In this document: positions 9,429 through 20,576 of the stretch, piece by piece | Numbering within the stretch: position 1 is the first letter of the stretch | How the letters are laid out: each line of letters opens with the position of its first letter | DNA from: Pelargonium nanum | Lineage: Eukaryota > Streptophyta > Magnoliopsida > Geraniales > Geraniaceae | NCBI GenBank assembly: GCA_036897485.1 | Contig: JAYMTF010001272.1 | Span: 1-24,698 of the forward strand | Length of the DNA stretch: 24,698 nt | Direction of reading: 5' to 3' | Program-made: the position numbers and the translations under genes | Notes under the pieces: model-generated | What the model was told of the DNA's origin: nothing | The model's input: only the letters and a program-made list of their open reading frames with translations | Databases searched by the model: none

Positions 9429-12318
9429 TCAGACACCCAATTGCTGATAATTAGTGTAGTCAATTTCATTTAACCTTGCGCAACATAAGATATGCTCTGG
9501 CAAATCTTCTGCCTTGTTTCCCTGTATAATGATGATATTTATCAGATATGTACCTTCTCAAGTAGAAGTGAAACATATCCTCTATTAACAACTTGATAAA
9601 GATAGTTACCTGGATTGTCAAACCAAAATCCAAGATACACAGCTTCAATCTACCTACAAATACTTCGAAACCCTTTCTGGCAATGTAGCTAAATCTATGC
9701 ATATCCAAATCAATCTCCATGTACTTTTCTCCCTGCAAAAATTGTCAGAATGAGTGACTTAGTAAGTATAATGTGACTTTCATAATCACTTTCTAGTTTA
9801 TGGGACTTTGCATTATGAAATGTCACAGCATTTAGTTAACACACAACTTCCCAGATAGAAGTTCATCACAGTAAATGAATGTGAAAAACATTTATAGTTT
9901 GGAACTTTTAGACCATGATCCATGTAAAAGAGAAATAGAGTCGCCAAAACCAGCAGTATTTTACTTCTGTGCAGAACAATAAATGTGAAAAAAGCTGTTT
10001 CATTGATAATGTAAAATTAGGTAGAAAAGTTAGGATATAAACTGAATAAATCATTCAAAATAATTCAAAAGATAAAACGAAACTTTACCAAGTAAAACTC
10101 GTGTTGTGGACGTGAGAGAACAGGTTTTTCATTATAAGCATTCATAAGCTTCTTCTCAGCTGAACTCAAATGAAGTTCTTCCAAATTTGCCAGTCTGCCC
10201 AAAATTTTCAATCTTTCCCTAAATGGTGAAATAGTATCCATGGGGAAACCTTTAACCCTCTCGACTTCATCATTGATTAACCTCTGTCAAGGAAACAAAC
10301 ATGAAGGACAACTAATTAATAAACTATGACTAAAAAGGAAAATAACAAAGATGACAGTAAGCTGTGATAAAATGGAATTTTCCAGAGGAAAGGGCTGAAC
10401 TATATTCTGATACATACAGAGATCACAATGCTGAAAGCTAGAGAGATAATAATCTTACACTGAGATTATCTCGGAAATGTTGTGGAAGCTCTTTTGTGTA
10501 ATTTTCAGACAGCTTGAAGTACAAAACTATACTCATTCCCTCACCATCATTTTCACTTTGAAAGATTGTGGCAGGATACAAAGGAATCTGTGAGGGGAGA
10601 AAACACAACATTAATGACAATACTGAACAAATGATCTTTTTCTGACATTGAAGACTTCAAGCATATTAACATACTGACTGTGTATCATTGTAAGCATATT
10701 AACAGATGTATAAAAGGTCCTTATAATTGCTGGACATGTGAGTTTAGGATTTTAAGCCAGTAAAAAGACAAAATGATTACTAAGAAACAACTTTCAGGCA
10801 AAAAGATCCAATGTAAGAATACCTGAAGATTCACGACAAGAAGAGAAGGGATTTCTCCAGTGAGCTCAGTGGGAGGAAGTTCCACGAAACGAGCAATATG
10901 GTCAATCTTCCGCTGAGACAAAAAGATGTCAGCGCCAAAAGGATGAAATGCAGCACAATTTGGTGCAGGATCTTTCTTCTTATCCCTATTGATCATTGAA
11001 TACAGAAAAGAGGATAAAGTGTAAGCTCTTATGCCAACATAAATGAGATTGAAGAACCCAAGGAATCAACGTAGGAAAGATTCCTGATGGCCTGATGCAC
11101 GGTAATGGAAACCAAAATTTTCTCTTACCTAAGATAGGTCGGCCCTCGAACTTTAAAAGTAGCCGGCTCAATTGGTGACCAACAATCAGGCATTCGCTTC
11201 CCTGGTGGACAGTATGGAAGTGAGGAACCTGCTATGGGTCTTTCCAGAAGTGCCTTGGGTGAAACTGTAAGGTAAAGAGAGCATGTACATAAGCTGCCTG
11301 TCACCCTCCAAATCCAGTTACAGTTTTAACTCCAGGATAAAAGTGACTATATAATTTAACACAACTAATATAATAGAAGCACTATTGTTTTGTTCAATAT
11401 ATATGGTATACTTGCTTAAATAATAATTGCTACATTGTATTTCATCACCAAATAAATGAAGAACCACTTATAGAAATATCATCACCAAACTATGCTTTCT
11501 TGAACTCAACTATCAATATGTACTTGCATATAGAGTTTCAACTTTCATGGACTCAAATATATGCATATATGTATGGTGGAGATGCTTACACAAAGATGGA
11601 TTAGATTGTCCTTCCCTCCACTTGAAAGAAAGCTTCACAGAAAGTTTTTTCCTTCCTGGACTAAGTGGCTTTCTTTTGTCAACTGCAGCTACATTGGAGG
11701 CTAAACAAGGCAGGCAATTATTTTGAAGTATACCACAATGCTGCAGTACTGATGATGATGATTCTTCATCCCCTCTAGCGCTCTCTTCCGGACAAACCGA
11801 CGCAGCGTCTCTCCGACTGAAGGTTCTAGGGGACGATACACTCGAAATTGTTGCAATTTCATCTGCACAATCAACACATCAATTTCATAAATAATGTTTT
11901 ACAAAATTTATAGAACAATTAATTAATCACATTTCTCAGTCTCATACACACCATCACGGACGCTGTAAAATTCATCATCCCATTCAGACTCCAACACAGA
12001 AGCAGAATCGAACCATGCTCCTTCCGCACTCCCTGTTAACAAATAATGAGATTTACAAAACATTGTTATGTTCCCAGAAAGTTAATAAACAAGAAATCGT
12101 CAAAAGATTTTAGAAGAAAAAAGAAAGATCGAAATTAAAACTGAAGAAGATAATGAAATTAAACCTTGAAAGCTAGAACGAGCGGCGATGGCGGAGGGAT
12201 CGACTAAGTCGATCTTGCGAGAAGAGAGACGTCGTTTGATGACTCTCCTCCTTCTCTTCTGATTCTTCTTCTTCGACGAGCCAGCGCAATCCTTGGGCCT
12301 CGATGCACAGGCTCCCAT
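9429..12318 (-). CDS. DUF1336 (EDR2_C) protein with N-myristoylation signature
   Basis: Nine exons on the minus strand, in coding order: 12318-12165, 12032-11952, 11862-11590, 11264-11129, 10985-10823, 10587-10459, 10283-10089, 9732-9610 and 9521-9429. They join in frame to 448 residues. The start [11 protein letters not shown] fits N-myristoylation (Gly2, Ser6), with Cys4 as a possible palmitoylation site. A polybasic cluster at 16-30 follows, so membrane attachment is likely. The middle is Ser-rich. From about 196 to the C terminus is the DUF1336/EDR2_C domain, with [37 protein letters not shown]-type strands, [15 protein letters not shown] and [14 protein letters not shown]. The PH and START domains of true EDR2 are absent. 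EDR2 itself is a lipid-binding negative regulator of cell death, but the role of this shorter class is not established. It is divergently arranged with the RsmD gene. Confidence 0.9.
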
Positions 12319-12670
12319 GTCTCCCCAAAACACAAATCCAGATCAACCAGAATTTGATGTTTCGAAAAACAATCGGAAATCTGAATCTTCTTCGAATACA
12401 ATCCAATTCGCTCCTCTTCGGGGCAAGACTATTAATTTAATTATCTACTGCAACCAGTGGGAGAAGTAAATGCATCAAATCCTAACTCTGCTATGAATCC
12501 ATTAAATAATGATAAACATTAAACAACTAGTATTATCATAGCTAAAACAGTAAAAAAGATGGCGTGATCATCATCACACGGCGTCGAGTTCTTTTGGAAA
12601 GTTAATAAATAATAGGAAGAGTAATTTAAAACGGTTTGGGGTTGTTCTCTCACGCGCTCGTATTGGTCAC

Positions 12671-12676
12671 CACGTG
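12671..12676. promoter_or_regulatory. G-box (CCACGTGGC context)
   Basis: A perfect CACGTG core sits in CACCACGTGGCGAC, a context bound by plant bZIP (ABA-type ABRE) and bHLH factors. It lies about 350 bp upstream of the DUF1336 start and about 555 bp upstream of the RsmD start. Function is inferred from motif only. Confidence 0.5.
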
Positions 12677-12935
12677 GCGACGCCGTGGGTCAGATGTGGC
12701 TGCTACGCGACAACAAAGGCGCGTGAGGTGGAGTACGATGTTCATACATGTAGGGTCAGGGTTGGAGTGGTGTCACTAGTTGCGTCCACGATGGTGCTCC
12801 TCCTGTAGCAGCATAATACGACCGGTAGTTAATTTATGTTTATTAAATAATAGAAACATAAATATGGTAAAAATAAATATCAGTACTGTGTACGCGTCCA
12901 AGATCTCGGCTTCGGCCTCTTTTAAAAGGTGGGGC

Positions 12936-12941
12936 CACGTG
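12936..12941. promoter_or_regulatory. Second G-box (GCCACGTGC context)
   Basis: A second perfect CACGTG core in the same divergent promoter, about 290 bp upstream of the RsmD start codon. Two G-boxes in one promoter are often associated with ABA or light responses. No direct evidence is available here. Confidence 0.45.
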
Positions 12942-13107
12942 CTTTTTTCTTGGGTCCCACTTCCCACCAACTTCAAGGCCAACAAGTGCTCAACATTTAT
13001 TATTGCATCATCATGTGGTTTTTTGAATGGGCTCGGTCTTCTAGGCAGGTGGGGCAGTGTTGACCTGGGCTTGGGTCGGGTTCAGCCCAATCCAGAGCTT
13101 AGATAAG

Positions 13108-13135
13108 TGGGCCTAATTTCAAGGCCCAATGGGCT
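13108..13135. promoter_or_regulatory. Site II (TCP-type) element cluster
   Basis: TGGGCC at 13108-13113, GGCCCA at 13123-13128 and TGGGCT at 13130-13135 lie about 95-120 bp upstream of the RsmD start codon. Clustered TGGGCY elements are typical of plant promoters for ribosomal proteins and organelle biogenesis genes and are bound by TCP factors. That suits a gene for an organellar rRNA methyltransferase. Confidence 0.6.
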
Positions 13136-13229
13136 CTTACAAGCCATGCCGCTCTTATCTTCTTCGTCGTATTCTCTGAGAAAAATCTGTTTTCGTTGAG
13201 GTTGAGCTAGCTAGGGTCAAGTTCCGGCA

Positions 13230-16200
13230 ATGGCGGTTTCAGCAACTCCGGTTCTCTCCCCGTTCCGTATCGGCACCGGAAGCCACACTAGTGTACCTTC
13301 GTCTTCTCCTACTCTTTTCCTCTTCAATGGTTCCTCTAAACCACGCAATCCTCCTCCATCCACTGTCGTCTTTTCGTCCAGTAAGTTCGCAGAATATCGT
13401 ATGAAGATTTGTGATTATTGATTGGTCAGAGTTTTTAGTGTATCTTTTCTGTGTTTTTGCAGAAAACAGAACCGAATTGAGTGAGAAGGAGCAGAAACAA
13501 TTGCAGTTTCTTAAACAGAATGGTCTGGACTTTGGTGAACTCTTATCCGACGCAAATCCTAAGGTCCCTTCTCTTTTCAACCTAAATGAAACTGAAATTT
13601 GAATGTGTCTCCTATGATGCTATACATTTTGATTATGAATTTGATGTTTGTGTTTTTTTTTTTTTGGCTTTATAGTTTAAGGGTAAGCGGAAACTACAAA
13701 GGAAAGAAAAAGGCAATGAACTCACAGCTAAGGAACCTCGTAAGCCACAAAGGGCTACTCATGAGCTTATCAAGGTTTGGGGATAAATCCAATTCTACTT
13801 TAGTCCATAGCTACTTGCTAACCTATTGTAATTTGGAGTCCTGAGTACAAGCATCTTCGAGTTTACAATTAATAGTTTTGCAGGAGCAAATGATTTCATG
13901 ACAGACATTGTTTTGGTTATGTTATGTGCAATGTTTTGAAATGACGGCTTTAATTTCTTTGTCCTGGAAAATGTTAATACCAACCACTATATACTTCTAC
14001 TCGTAGGTTATTGCAGGGAAGGCTCACAGAAGGAAGTTGCTCTCACCTCAGGGTTTGGACGTGCGCCCCATGATGAATGTTGTGAAGGGAGCAACTTTTA
14101 GTATTCTGCAGGTAAAAAACTGCCTATGTATGATTCTAATGAAAAATATATATTATTCCCTAGTACTTCAGTTTTTTTTTTATGTCTGATTCTCGGATTG
14201 CAGTATAGATCTTCAAGCTTTGATTTATTTATTATAAGTCTGTTTGGCATAAATAATTTTATTTTTTAGGCTGCTGGTGGCTGCCAATCCATTCTAAGGC
14301 CTGGTCGCTGGTTAGACTTGTACAGTGGTACAGGATGTGTTGGTATTGAAGCAATGAGCCGGGGATGTACTGAGGTACTGCTCTAAGTTCTAACGTAATA
14401 CATGTTTCTTCACATATATCAATTATCTTGCAACTTCTGTTGTGCATGAGAGTTACATTTAATAGTGAATAATATTAAACCTGTAAATGGTTGGACTGAC
14501 TTGTGAAATTTAGAGTATAGGTTCTAAAATCAGTAGAATACAAATTATGTTTCATTTAATCTTTATTTTATGTGGATTTTGTTTTGTCTTTTATATCTCT
14601 TGAACTGTCTACTCTCTATAATTGCTATTTCCAGGCACATTTTGTTGAGATGGATCCTTGGCTTGTTTCAAATGTTATACGACCAAACTTGGAGAGAACT
14701 GGGTTTCAGGATGTTTCTGTTATACATACTCTACGAGTTGAAATATTCTTGGAGCGCGCTGGGCAATTAGTCGGTGTGTCATTTATTTCTTTTTTTACAT
14801 TGGTGCTATCTTAGCTTGTGTTCATGAATGAGATGGTTAAAGGGCTTAAAACCAATGCAAAGAGTTATTTGGGTTTTACTTTGTTGTGTGATCTCTAGTA
14901 CCATGGCTTACTGATATCTTGCTACCGTGCTTGGAAGGAGAAATATAAATAATGCTGGCTGTGATGAGTTGATACCATTAACCTGCCCGGAATTGCAGTA
15001 TACCAGTATCTCAATATGATCTTCTTGCCAGTGACTAGTTGCTTCTAAAATTAGCCCAGATACAGAGTGCATGATTGAAAATATCAAAAAGCGTATTTAC
15101 ACTTACCATCACTCCCCCTTCTATGTTCTTCTAAAGAACCATAACAATCAAGTTTGCCAGTACTGATCATAAAAGAAGGAATCATATGATGTGCCACTTG
15201 CTATCAATACATGTCAGTATATGAACTCTAATAATTGATATTAACCAGGAACATCCTTAAAATACTTTGAACATCAGGAGATAGAGATATCGAGGCTTGC
15301 AAGTCTTGATGAGGAATGGTCTCTTCAGGTGTTGACAAGTATCAACGGATATATAATTGAAAGACAATCAACGAGGGACTGTCAAAAAAGTGTATTTTAG
15401 ACGCAAGTTTCAGCATAGTAATAATAATTAATTAGTTTATGAACTGAATTTGTTTTATTATAACTGTTTTCAGGGTTATATTTAGTTTTGGGTTGGTTAT
15501 GGGTTGGTTGTGTTCTTTATAAGTAGTTTAGCATAGTCAGTTTTTGAGACAGTTTATGATATTTTGAAAGTTTCAGATCAGATTGCTTTTTTGCTTACTT
15601 CTCTCTGTTCTATTTCTTTCTTTATTCATCTTAATTTCAGTTTTAAACCTACTGTCTTATATCAACAACATTCTTTGTCATGTTCATCCAAAAGCAATCA
15701 TGCTCTTTCTACTTCAGATTCGCTATTCACTTGCAGTGTTTAGTAATGATTCCTGACATTTGTAATTATTAGCGACTGCCCTTTCACTGTCATTTACAAT
15801 TCTATGAGCTGAGATTTGATTATTTGTAGATAAGAGTGGACCATTTGATTACATAAGTGTCACCCCTCCATATACTGAAGTTGACTACGAGGTACTAATG
15901 GGTCAAATTTCGAGGTCTGGTTTGATTGGAGAAAATACATTTATTGTGAGTTCTCATTCTTTCCTTGTCTTAGATTATTACTTGTATCATAAAAAATTGA
16001 GGTAATTACGAATAAATAACCCATGGTAGTACCCACAAACACATAAGTAACCTAAAGAATTTTTCAGGACATTTAAAATAACCTTGAGTTTAGTCATCCC
16101 ATTTTGTTAGTGACTCTCTCAACTCCTTATGATGGAAAGACTATTTTATCCTTTGTATTAAGTTATAAACTCATGCTCCCAAATCAAAGATAAAACTTGG

Positions 16201-17300
16201 ATTTTCATTTTTCATACAGTTACTGGGTGAATAGGCAAAAAGAAGAAGAGATTACTTAAAATAAATATGAAGGGGAAAATTGGATGTTCATACAAGACAT
16301 GAAGTGAGAGAGGGTGTGAATATTCTGTTAAAACTAATTGACGGGATGGGGTGACTAAACTTAAAGTTAGTTAAATGTCGTGGAAGGGAAATACTATAGG
16401 CTAGTTATTCTTAATTACCTCCAAAAAAATTACAAAAGGCAGTGATCTTATAGTATTTCAGTTGAGTAATATAAACGTTGAATAGATGGTGGGGGACATG
16501 ACATGCAAAGAATTGGAAATTTTGCAGCTTAGTGTACTCTATGTGCATATGATTTTGTTAAATTTCTCTAATAGCTAATACTTTAAACTTTCATGTTCTA
16601 GGTAGTCGAGTACCCTAAGAGAACTGAGATGCTGGAATCTTGTGGATGCCTCGAACTGGTACTTCAGATAACCATCTATTTGTCTGTGCTATTTATGAAA
16701 TGAAATGAGCAGTTACTATCTTCAAAGGATACCAATATTTCTTTGATGCAAATGTTAAATTTGAAGGACGTTCAGTAGTGCTATACAAACCCATATAAAT
16801 GTGTGTGTGTGGACTCCTTTTTCCATTCAATCATGAATATCGTTAAGATTTTTTTACTTGGTTCGCATATTTTACCATCATATGGTTCTTGGTGAATTAG
16901 ATAATTTAGTTTGTATATTCAAATGACGAGAATTTCACTTGGTAGCCTGTATGTCTAACTATCCTTAAACTGGCAAAATGAAAACACCTAACTGACAAGC
17001 AATCAATAAATGAACTTCACTTGGTGCAGGTTCAGAAACCATACTGAAGTGGCTTTATATATAAGGATTTACTATTGAATTGTAAACTTTATTGAGATTT
17101 TTCTCACTTGTGCTAGTATTTAACACACATACGGTTCTTGGTAAGCTAGATAATTTGGTTATGTATACTCAAGGTACAACAACAACTGCCTTTCTCACAG
17201 TTTTTTAACTAGCAAAATGAAAATGCAGATGACCACTCGAAAATTTGGTCGAACATTTTTGGCGATTTACGGGCCCAAGTGGGCCCAGAAGAAGAGGTAG
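13230..17300 (+). CDS. RsmD-type 16S rRNA guanine-N2 methyltransferase, probably chloroplast
   Basis: Nine exons: 13230-13380, 13463-13563, 13676-13774, 14007-14111, 14270-14374, 14635-14773, 15830-15945, 16602-16658 and 17229-17300. They encode 314 residues. The first 50 or so residues are rich in Ser, Thr and Pro with few acidic residues, like a chloroplast transit peptide. A basic linker follows (FKGKRKLQRKEKG). The methyltransferase core starts near 118: RPMMNVVKGATFSIL matches the substrate-side N-terminal segment of RsmD, and LDLYSGTGCVGIEAMSRG (about 167-184) is the SAM-binding motif I. Motif IV is VTPPY (TPPY at 245-248), where bacterial RsmD has DPPY. Bacterial RsmD makes m2G966 of 16S rRNA, and plant homologues are reported to act on plastid 16S rRNA. 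The last exon (MTTRKFGRTFLAIYGPKW) completes the fold and follows a long intron. Confidence 0.88.
14774..15829 (+). other. Intron 6 of the RsmD gene, no recognised content
   Basis: A 1,056-bp intron with a GTGTGT donor side and TTTGTAG acceptor. I scanned it on both strands and recognised no gene, RNA or repeat family. Confidence 0.7.
15999..16423. mobile_element. MITE-like element with long terminal inverted repeats in RsmD intron 7
   Basis: The left end GAGGTAATTACGAATAA pairs with the reverse complement of the right end, GAGGTAATTAAGAATAA. The pairing continues inward for about 90-120 bp: GACATTTAAAATAACCTTGA on the left against GACATTTAACTAACTTTAAG on the right, then GTTTAGTCA(T/C)CCCAT in both. 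The right arm lacks about 28 bp. AAAAAATT flanks both sides (15991-15998 and 16424-16431) and may be the target-site duplication. There is no coding capacity. The long arms and 8-9 bp duplication suggest a non-autonomous Mutator- or hAT-type element. The exact ends are uncertain by a few bases. Confidence 0.7.
16841..16942. repeat. Diverged direct repeat, copy A, RsmD intron 8
   Basis: Contains ATGGTTCTTGG, then TTAGATAATTTAG and GTATATTCAA, in the same order and spacing as ACGGTTCTTGG, CTAGATAATTTGG and GTATACTCAA in copy B. After a divergent stretch, both copies are followed by CT(G/A)GCAAAATGAAAA. It appears to be an old duplication of the intron tail. Confidence 0.6.
17085..17220. repeat. 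Diverged direct repeat, copy B, next to the last RsmD exon
   Basis: Partner of the segment at 16841-16942. It ends in ACTAGCAAAATGAAAATGCAG, which supplies the acceptor of the last exon (AG at 17227-17228). The equivalent position in copy A, after 16970, has no usable AG-exon junction. Confidence 0.6.
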
Positions 17301-18633
17301 CCACATACATAATCACTTCGGAGTATGGCAGACGAAGTTTGGGTGCATATCTGCAAGTGGTGTTGTAAACTGGAAAGTGTAGTGTGAGATTAAACTGGTT
17401 TTGTAGCAATGCTGCTGGACGTCTCCAAATCATACATATAGGTGGGGTAATATTCACTACTTTTGGATTTGGTTCATGCTAGCGCAGCTTTAGTGGGTTC
17501 TTTTGGTTATTAACTATTATTATGGGCACCATATATACAGATTCGTTGTACTATGTTGGATATATATATTCGGGGTCAGCGTGTTCCTTGCTACCTGAGT
17601 TAGTGGCTGGTTAACAAATATGAGAAGATTGATTTGAACTTCATGGTGAGTCAAGCAGGTTGTGTTAAAAATGTAAGGAATGCTTGAGTTGGTTTTGTAT
17701 TTAAAGTGGTTAACATATTTCTGTATATTATCATCCATCATCGGACAAGTAATATTGAGAACTGCCATTATCCCTATTCCTGTAGCTGGGTTTTTGTTTT
17801 TAAATATTTATCTGTATGATTTATTGTTATTTGAAGTTTACTTAATTGCTCTACGTTGGCATTTGTGAACTTTTGGTGTTTTTGTATATGCCCTTTTTAC
17901 TTTACATTCTGGTTTAGGTCAAAATTTTAATTAACTTTAATTTCTTAGCCCGATGAAATATCAGCCAGGTCTATTTATTGAATGTTCCGGGATACTGAAT
18001 GAGTTGATTTTCCTTTTCCTTGATAAATGAAAATCCTTCCACTCTTCTAATTTCCTTAAACTAATATACTTATATACTTTCACTAGCCAGCATCTTAGTT
18101 TTTAATAAAAAAAATATAAAAAAAAAATTCAAGTTTGTGGACAAGAGGTCATAATGGCCATATTAGAAGTGCGGTCATCTTATGAGAATTCCCAAATGTT
18201 AATTGTTTTCTATGCTAAGGAGATTGGTTGTGTAGTCTTTGGTTTGCGCTTAAATCGGAGTTGGATTCATTAGAAAATGTATACAGAGTATTTAACTTGA
18301 CACATCTTGCTCATCAGTAGACAGTGGACCACATTAGAGGATGCAGCATTGTAAAGAATATGTTCCATAAGGAAAATATGATTTTGATTAACAGAAGACA
18401 GGAGGAAGTTGCTTACGGAATAGGAGTTAACTCTAGGATTGACTGGTATGCTTAAAGCAGAGCATACTCCTGAACCTACGTAAAGACTTGGGATTAAGTT
18501 AGATTCTGTCTGTTCTTTAAGTCTTTTCTTGAGAATTTTATATATTTGGTGTGTCTATTTGGTTGTGGTACATAGTGCATCAGGAGAATCAGAGTAGGTA
18601 TGATTGAAGCATTGTGTAGTTATAAGTCTGTTT

Positions 18634-18649
18634 TATATATATATATATA
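18634..18649. repeat. TA dinucleotide microsatellite
   Basis: About eight TA units in intergenic DNA, with no evident function. Confidence 0.6.
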
Positions 18650-20367
18650 ACATGATCTATCCAGTTATGTTTCTACCATTTCAAGTTATAGTTTGAACAG
18701 ACTATTGCTACGTCTTTAGAATAGCTTGGATGCATAAATGAAAATATTAAGAAATTGTCTCTATTGGTCCTAAAACTTAGCTTCCACTTCTTGTTGTGTT
18801 TACCATAACAGTTTCGGTTTTACCATTTTGGGATAACAATTTGCAGTTGATTTGTCTTTTCTTTTCTGCTTTCAATTTTTGGCCCCATCAGGCATTAGAT
18901 AATTAGTTGGTCTTGAATAGAGGTTGGGACCATCATAGAATATCTGTTGAGAAGATACTATTGGCGGGACATGATCATTTAGTACGCTCTCCCCTCCTAC
19001 ATGTACCGACTGTTTGTTGTTTATCTCATGTTAATGGATCATTGATATACAATATTTTAGAGTTAGAGGAAATCCTACTTTAAAAGCTAATGGATTTGTT
19101 CTTAAAATCACCCCCTTCATGAAAACGACAGTGTCCGATGATGCCCCTCTGGATAGAGTGACAAGGATACTTTTGTGGAAATCAAATCCACAAAGCTAAT
19201 ACTGAGATATTATGGGAAAGAAGACACTTCTGATGACACACTCTTTTACTTTGGATGTTCATTCAACAATTCCATATGGCCAGATAGAAGTTGGCTTCAT
19301 TTCCAAAGAACCATGACTGGGTCAAATATACTTGTGCTGCACTAAGACTAGAATTCTTGAGACTGACATAGAAGAACAATAATTTACCATAGTGCTATCC
19401 CATTACTGACTTGCTGTGAACTTTATGTCTACTGATTAATTTCTAAGGTCTATTGTCATTTAACTATTGGCAATAATAATTAGCCTATATTGATACTATG
19501 TTGTGCATTACTTGGAGATTGTGTGGCGGATACATAAATTTCCTGACTCCTAGGTGGTCCTTTAGTGTTGGGTGCATTATTGGCATTCGATTAATTTACT
19601 TATAACAGGTCATTGTGAGAAATATTTCTGGTCTTTTCTCAGTGTAGTAAAACATATATTGTTCTGTATACATATTTTGTTATCTGATTTATAGGAAATA
19701 TGCTAGTTGCAACCTTTTTCTTCAGCTCATGAGTATTGTTGCTCACGAAACTTGTTCAGAAATTTCATGTTAGTGTTGTGGAGTTCTTTCATGTTCCATC
19801 CAGCCAAATGCTATATTCCGTATCAGTTGTTGAGTTCAATTGAAAAAGGATGGTCATATGCTTAACAGGCAAGAAAACCACACAACTTTGGCTAGTCGTT
19901 GATCTGTTTTTCTTCTTTTTGATGGACTCTCTCCCGCTTCTCTCTGTGTCTGCTGACTGCTGGTTTATCAGAAACAGCCTTTTGATAATTTATGCATATA
20001 TATCTGCTTTACTAGATATGAATTTTTATTTGTATATGTTTAATAAGTTGCTGTCACTTTAGAATGAGTGGCTTAAGTATTGAGCACCAAATTGCCAAAA
20101 ACAGGTGGGTTTCTGAAACATAACACACCAGCACTTTACTAAGGCTTTCATATACTTTGGTTGAGTAATTGTTGTGAGGATGCTAGCAAGAGGTCCACTT
20201 TGGCATGTTTTGGCCTTTGTTACAGATTGATGAGATAAACAAATAAAAGCAGAGAAAAAGGAAGCTCTCTTGGACCCATTCAATACATAAAGCAACTGAG
20301 GTAACAAAATTGCATGTTTTGCACTGTAAAACATTGCAGCTTCTAGCCTTCCTTCTAGTTCCACCCT

Positions 20368-20378
20368 AAAATATATAG
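20368..20378 (+). promoter_or_regulatory. TATA box candidate for CLE25
   Basis: AAAATATATAG lies about 200 bp upstream of the CLE25 start codon, in a more mixed-composition stretch. A transcription start about 30 bp downstream would give a leader of about 170 nt containing the small upstream frame at 20481-20549. Confidence 0.45.
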
Positions 20379-20480
20379 CCCAATCACTCCCTACCCGCCA
20401 AGAAAATCCATACCACTTTTCGTTTCCTCTCTTCTTGTCCGGGAAAGCAGTGTATTCATCCTCCTGTTCTCGGCACCAGC

Positions 20481-20549
20481 ATGGTTGTTTTTGTTTCTTT
20501 AACCTCTGTTTTGAAAAGCCGGGCACTAGTCTTGCTGATACAATTGTAG
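20481..20549 (+). other. Upstream ORF in the CLE25 leader
   Basis: An ATG at 20481 opens a 22-codon frame that starts MVVFVSLTSVLK and stops at TAG 20547-20549. This is 27 bp before the CLE25 ATG and in the same frame. If the leader begins at the TATA box near 20370, this frame would be in the mRNA and could reduce CLE25 translation. Its peptide is hydrophobic, but no conservation was tested. Confidence 0.35.
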
Positions 20550-20576
20550 GAGAACAAGAGGGTAGAGCAGTGTATA

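Larger units (their letters stand above)
12319..13229. promoter_or_regulatory. Divergent promoter region of the DUF1336 and RsmD genes
   Basis: These 911 bp separate two start codons that point away from each other, so it must serve both promoters. It contains two perfect G-box cores (CACGTG at 12671-12676 and 12936-12941) and a site II cluster near the RsmD start. It is more GC-rich around 12640-12740 than the neighbouring spacers. A short open frame at 12780-13106 crosses it, but I see no product in it. Confidence 0.65.
17301..20576. other. Long intergenic region between RsmD and CLE25
   Basis: About 3.3 kb with no recognisable coding region. It starts with the RsmD 3' UTR and ends with the CLE25 promoter and leader. 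The open frames present are short, start in AT-rich DNA and show no motif. There is a TA microsatellite at 18634-18649. I could not assign any transposon here with confidence. Confidence 0.55.

Noticed and set aside
20059-20526. 155-codon minus-strand frame upstream of CLE25
   Set aside because: It is antisense to the CLE25 promoter and leader, has no recognised domain, and its start and composition look accidental.
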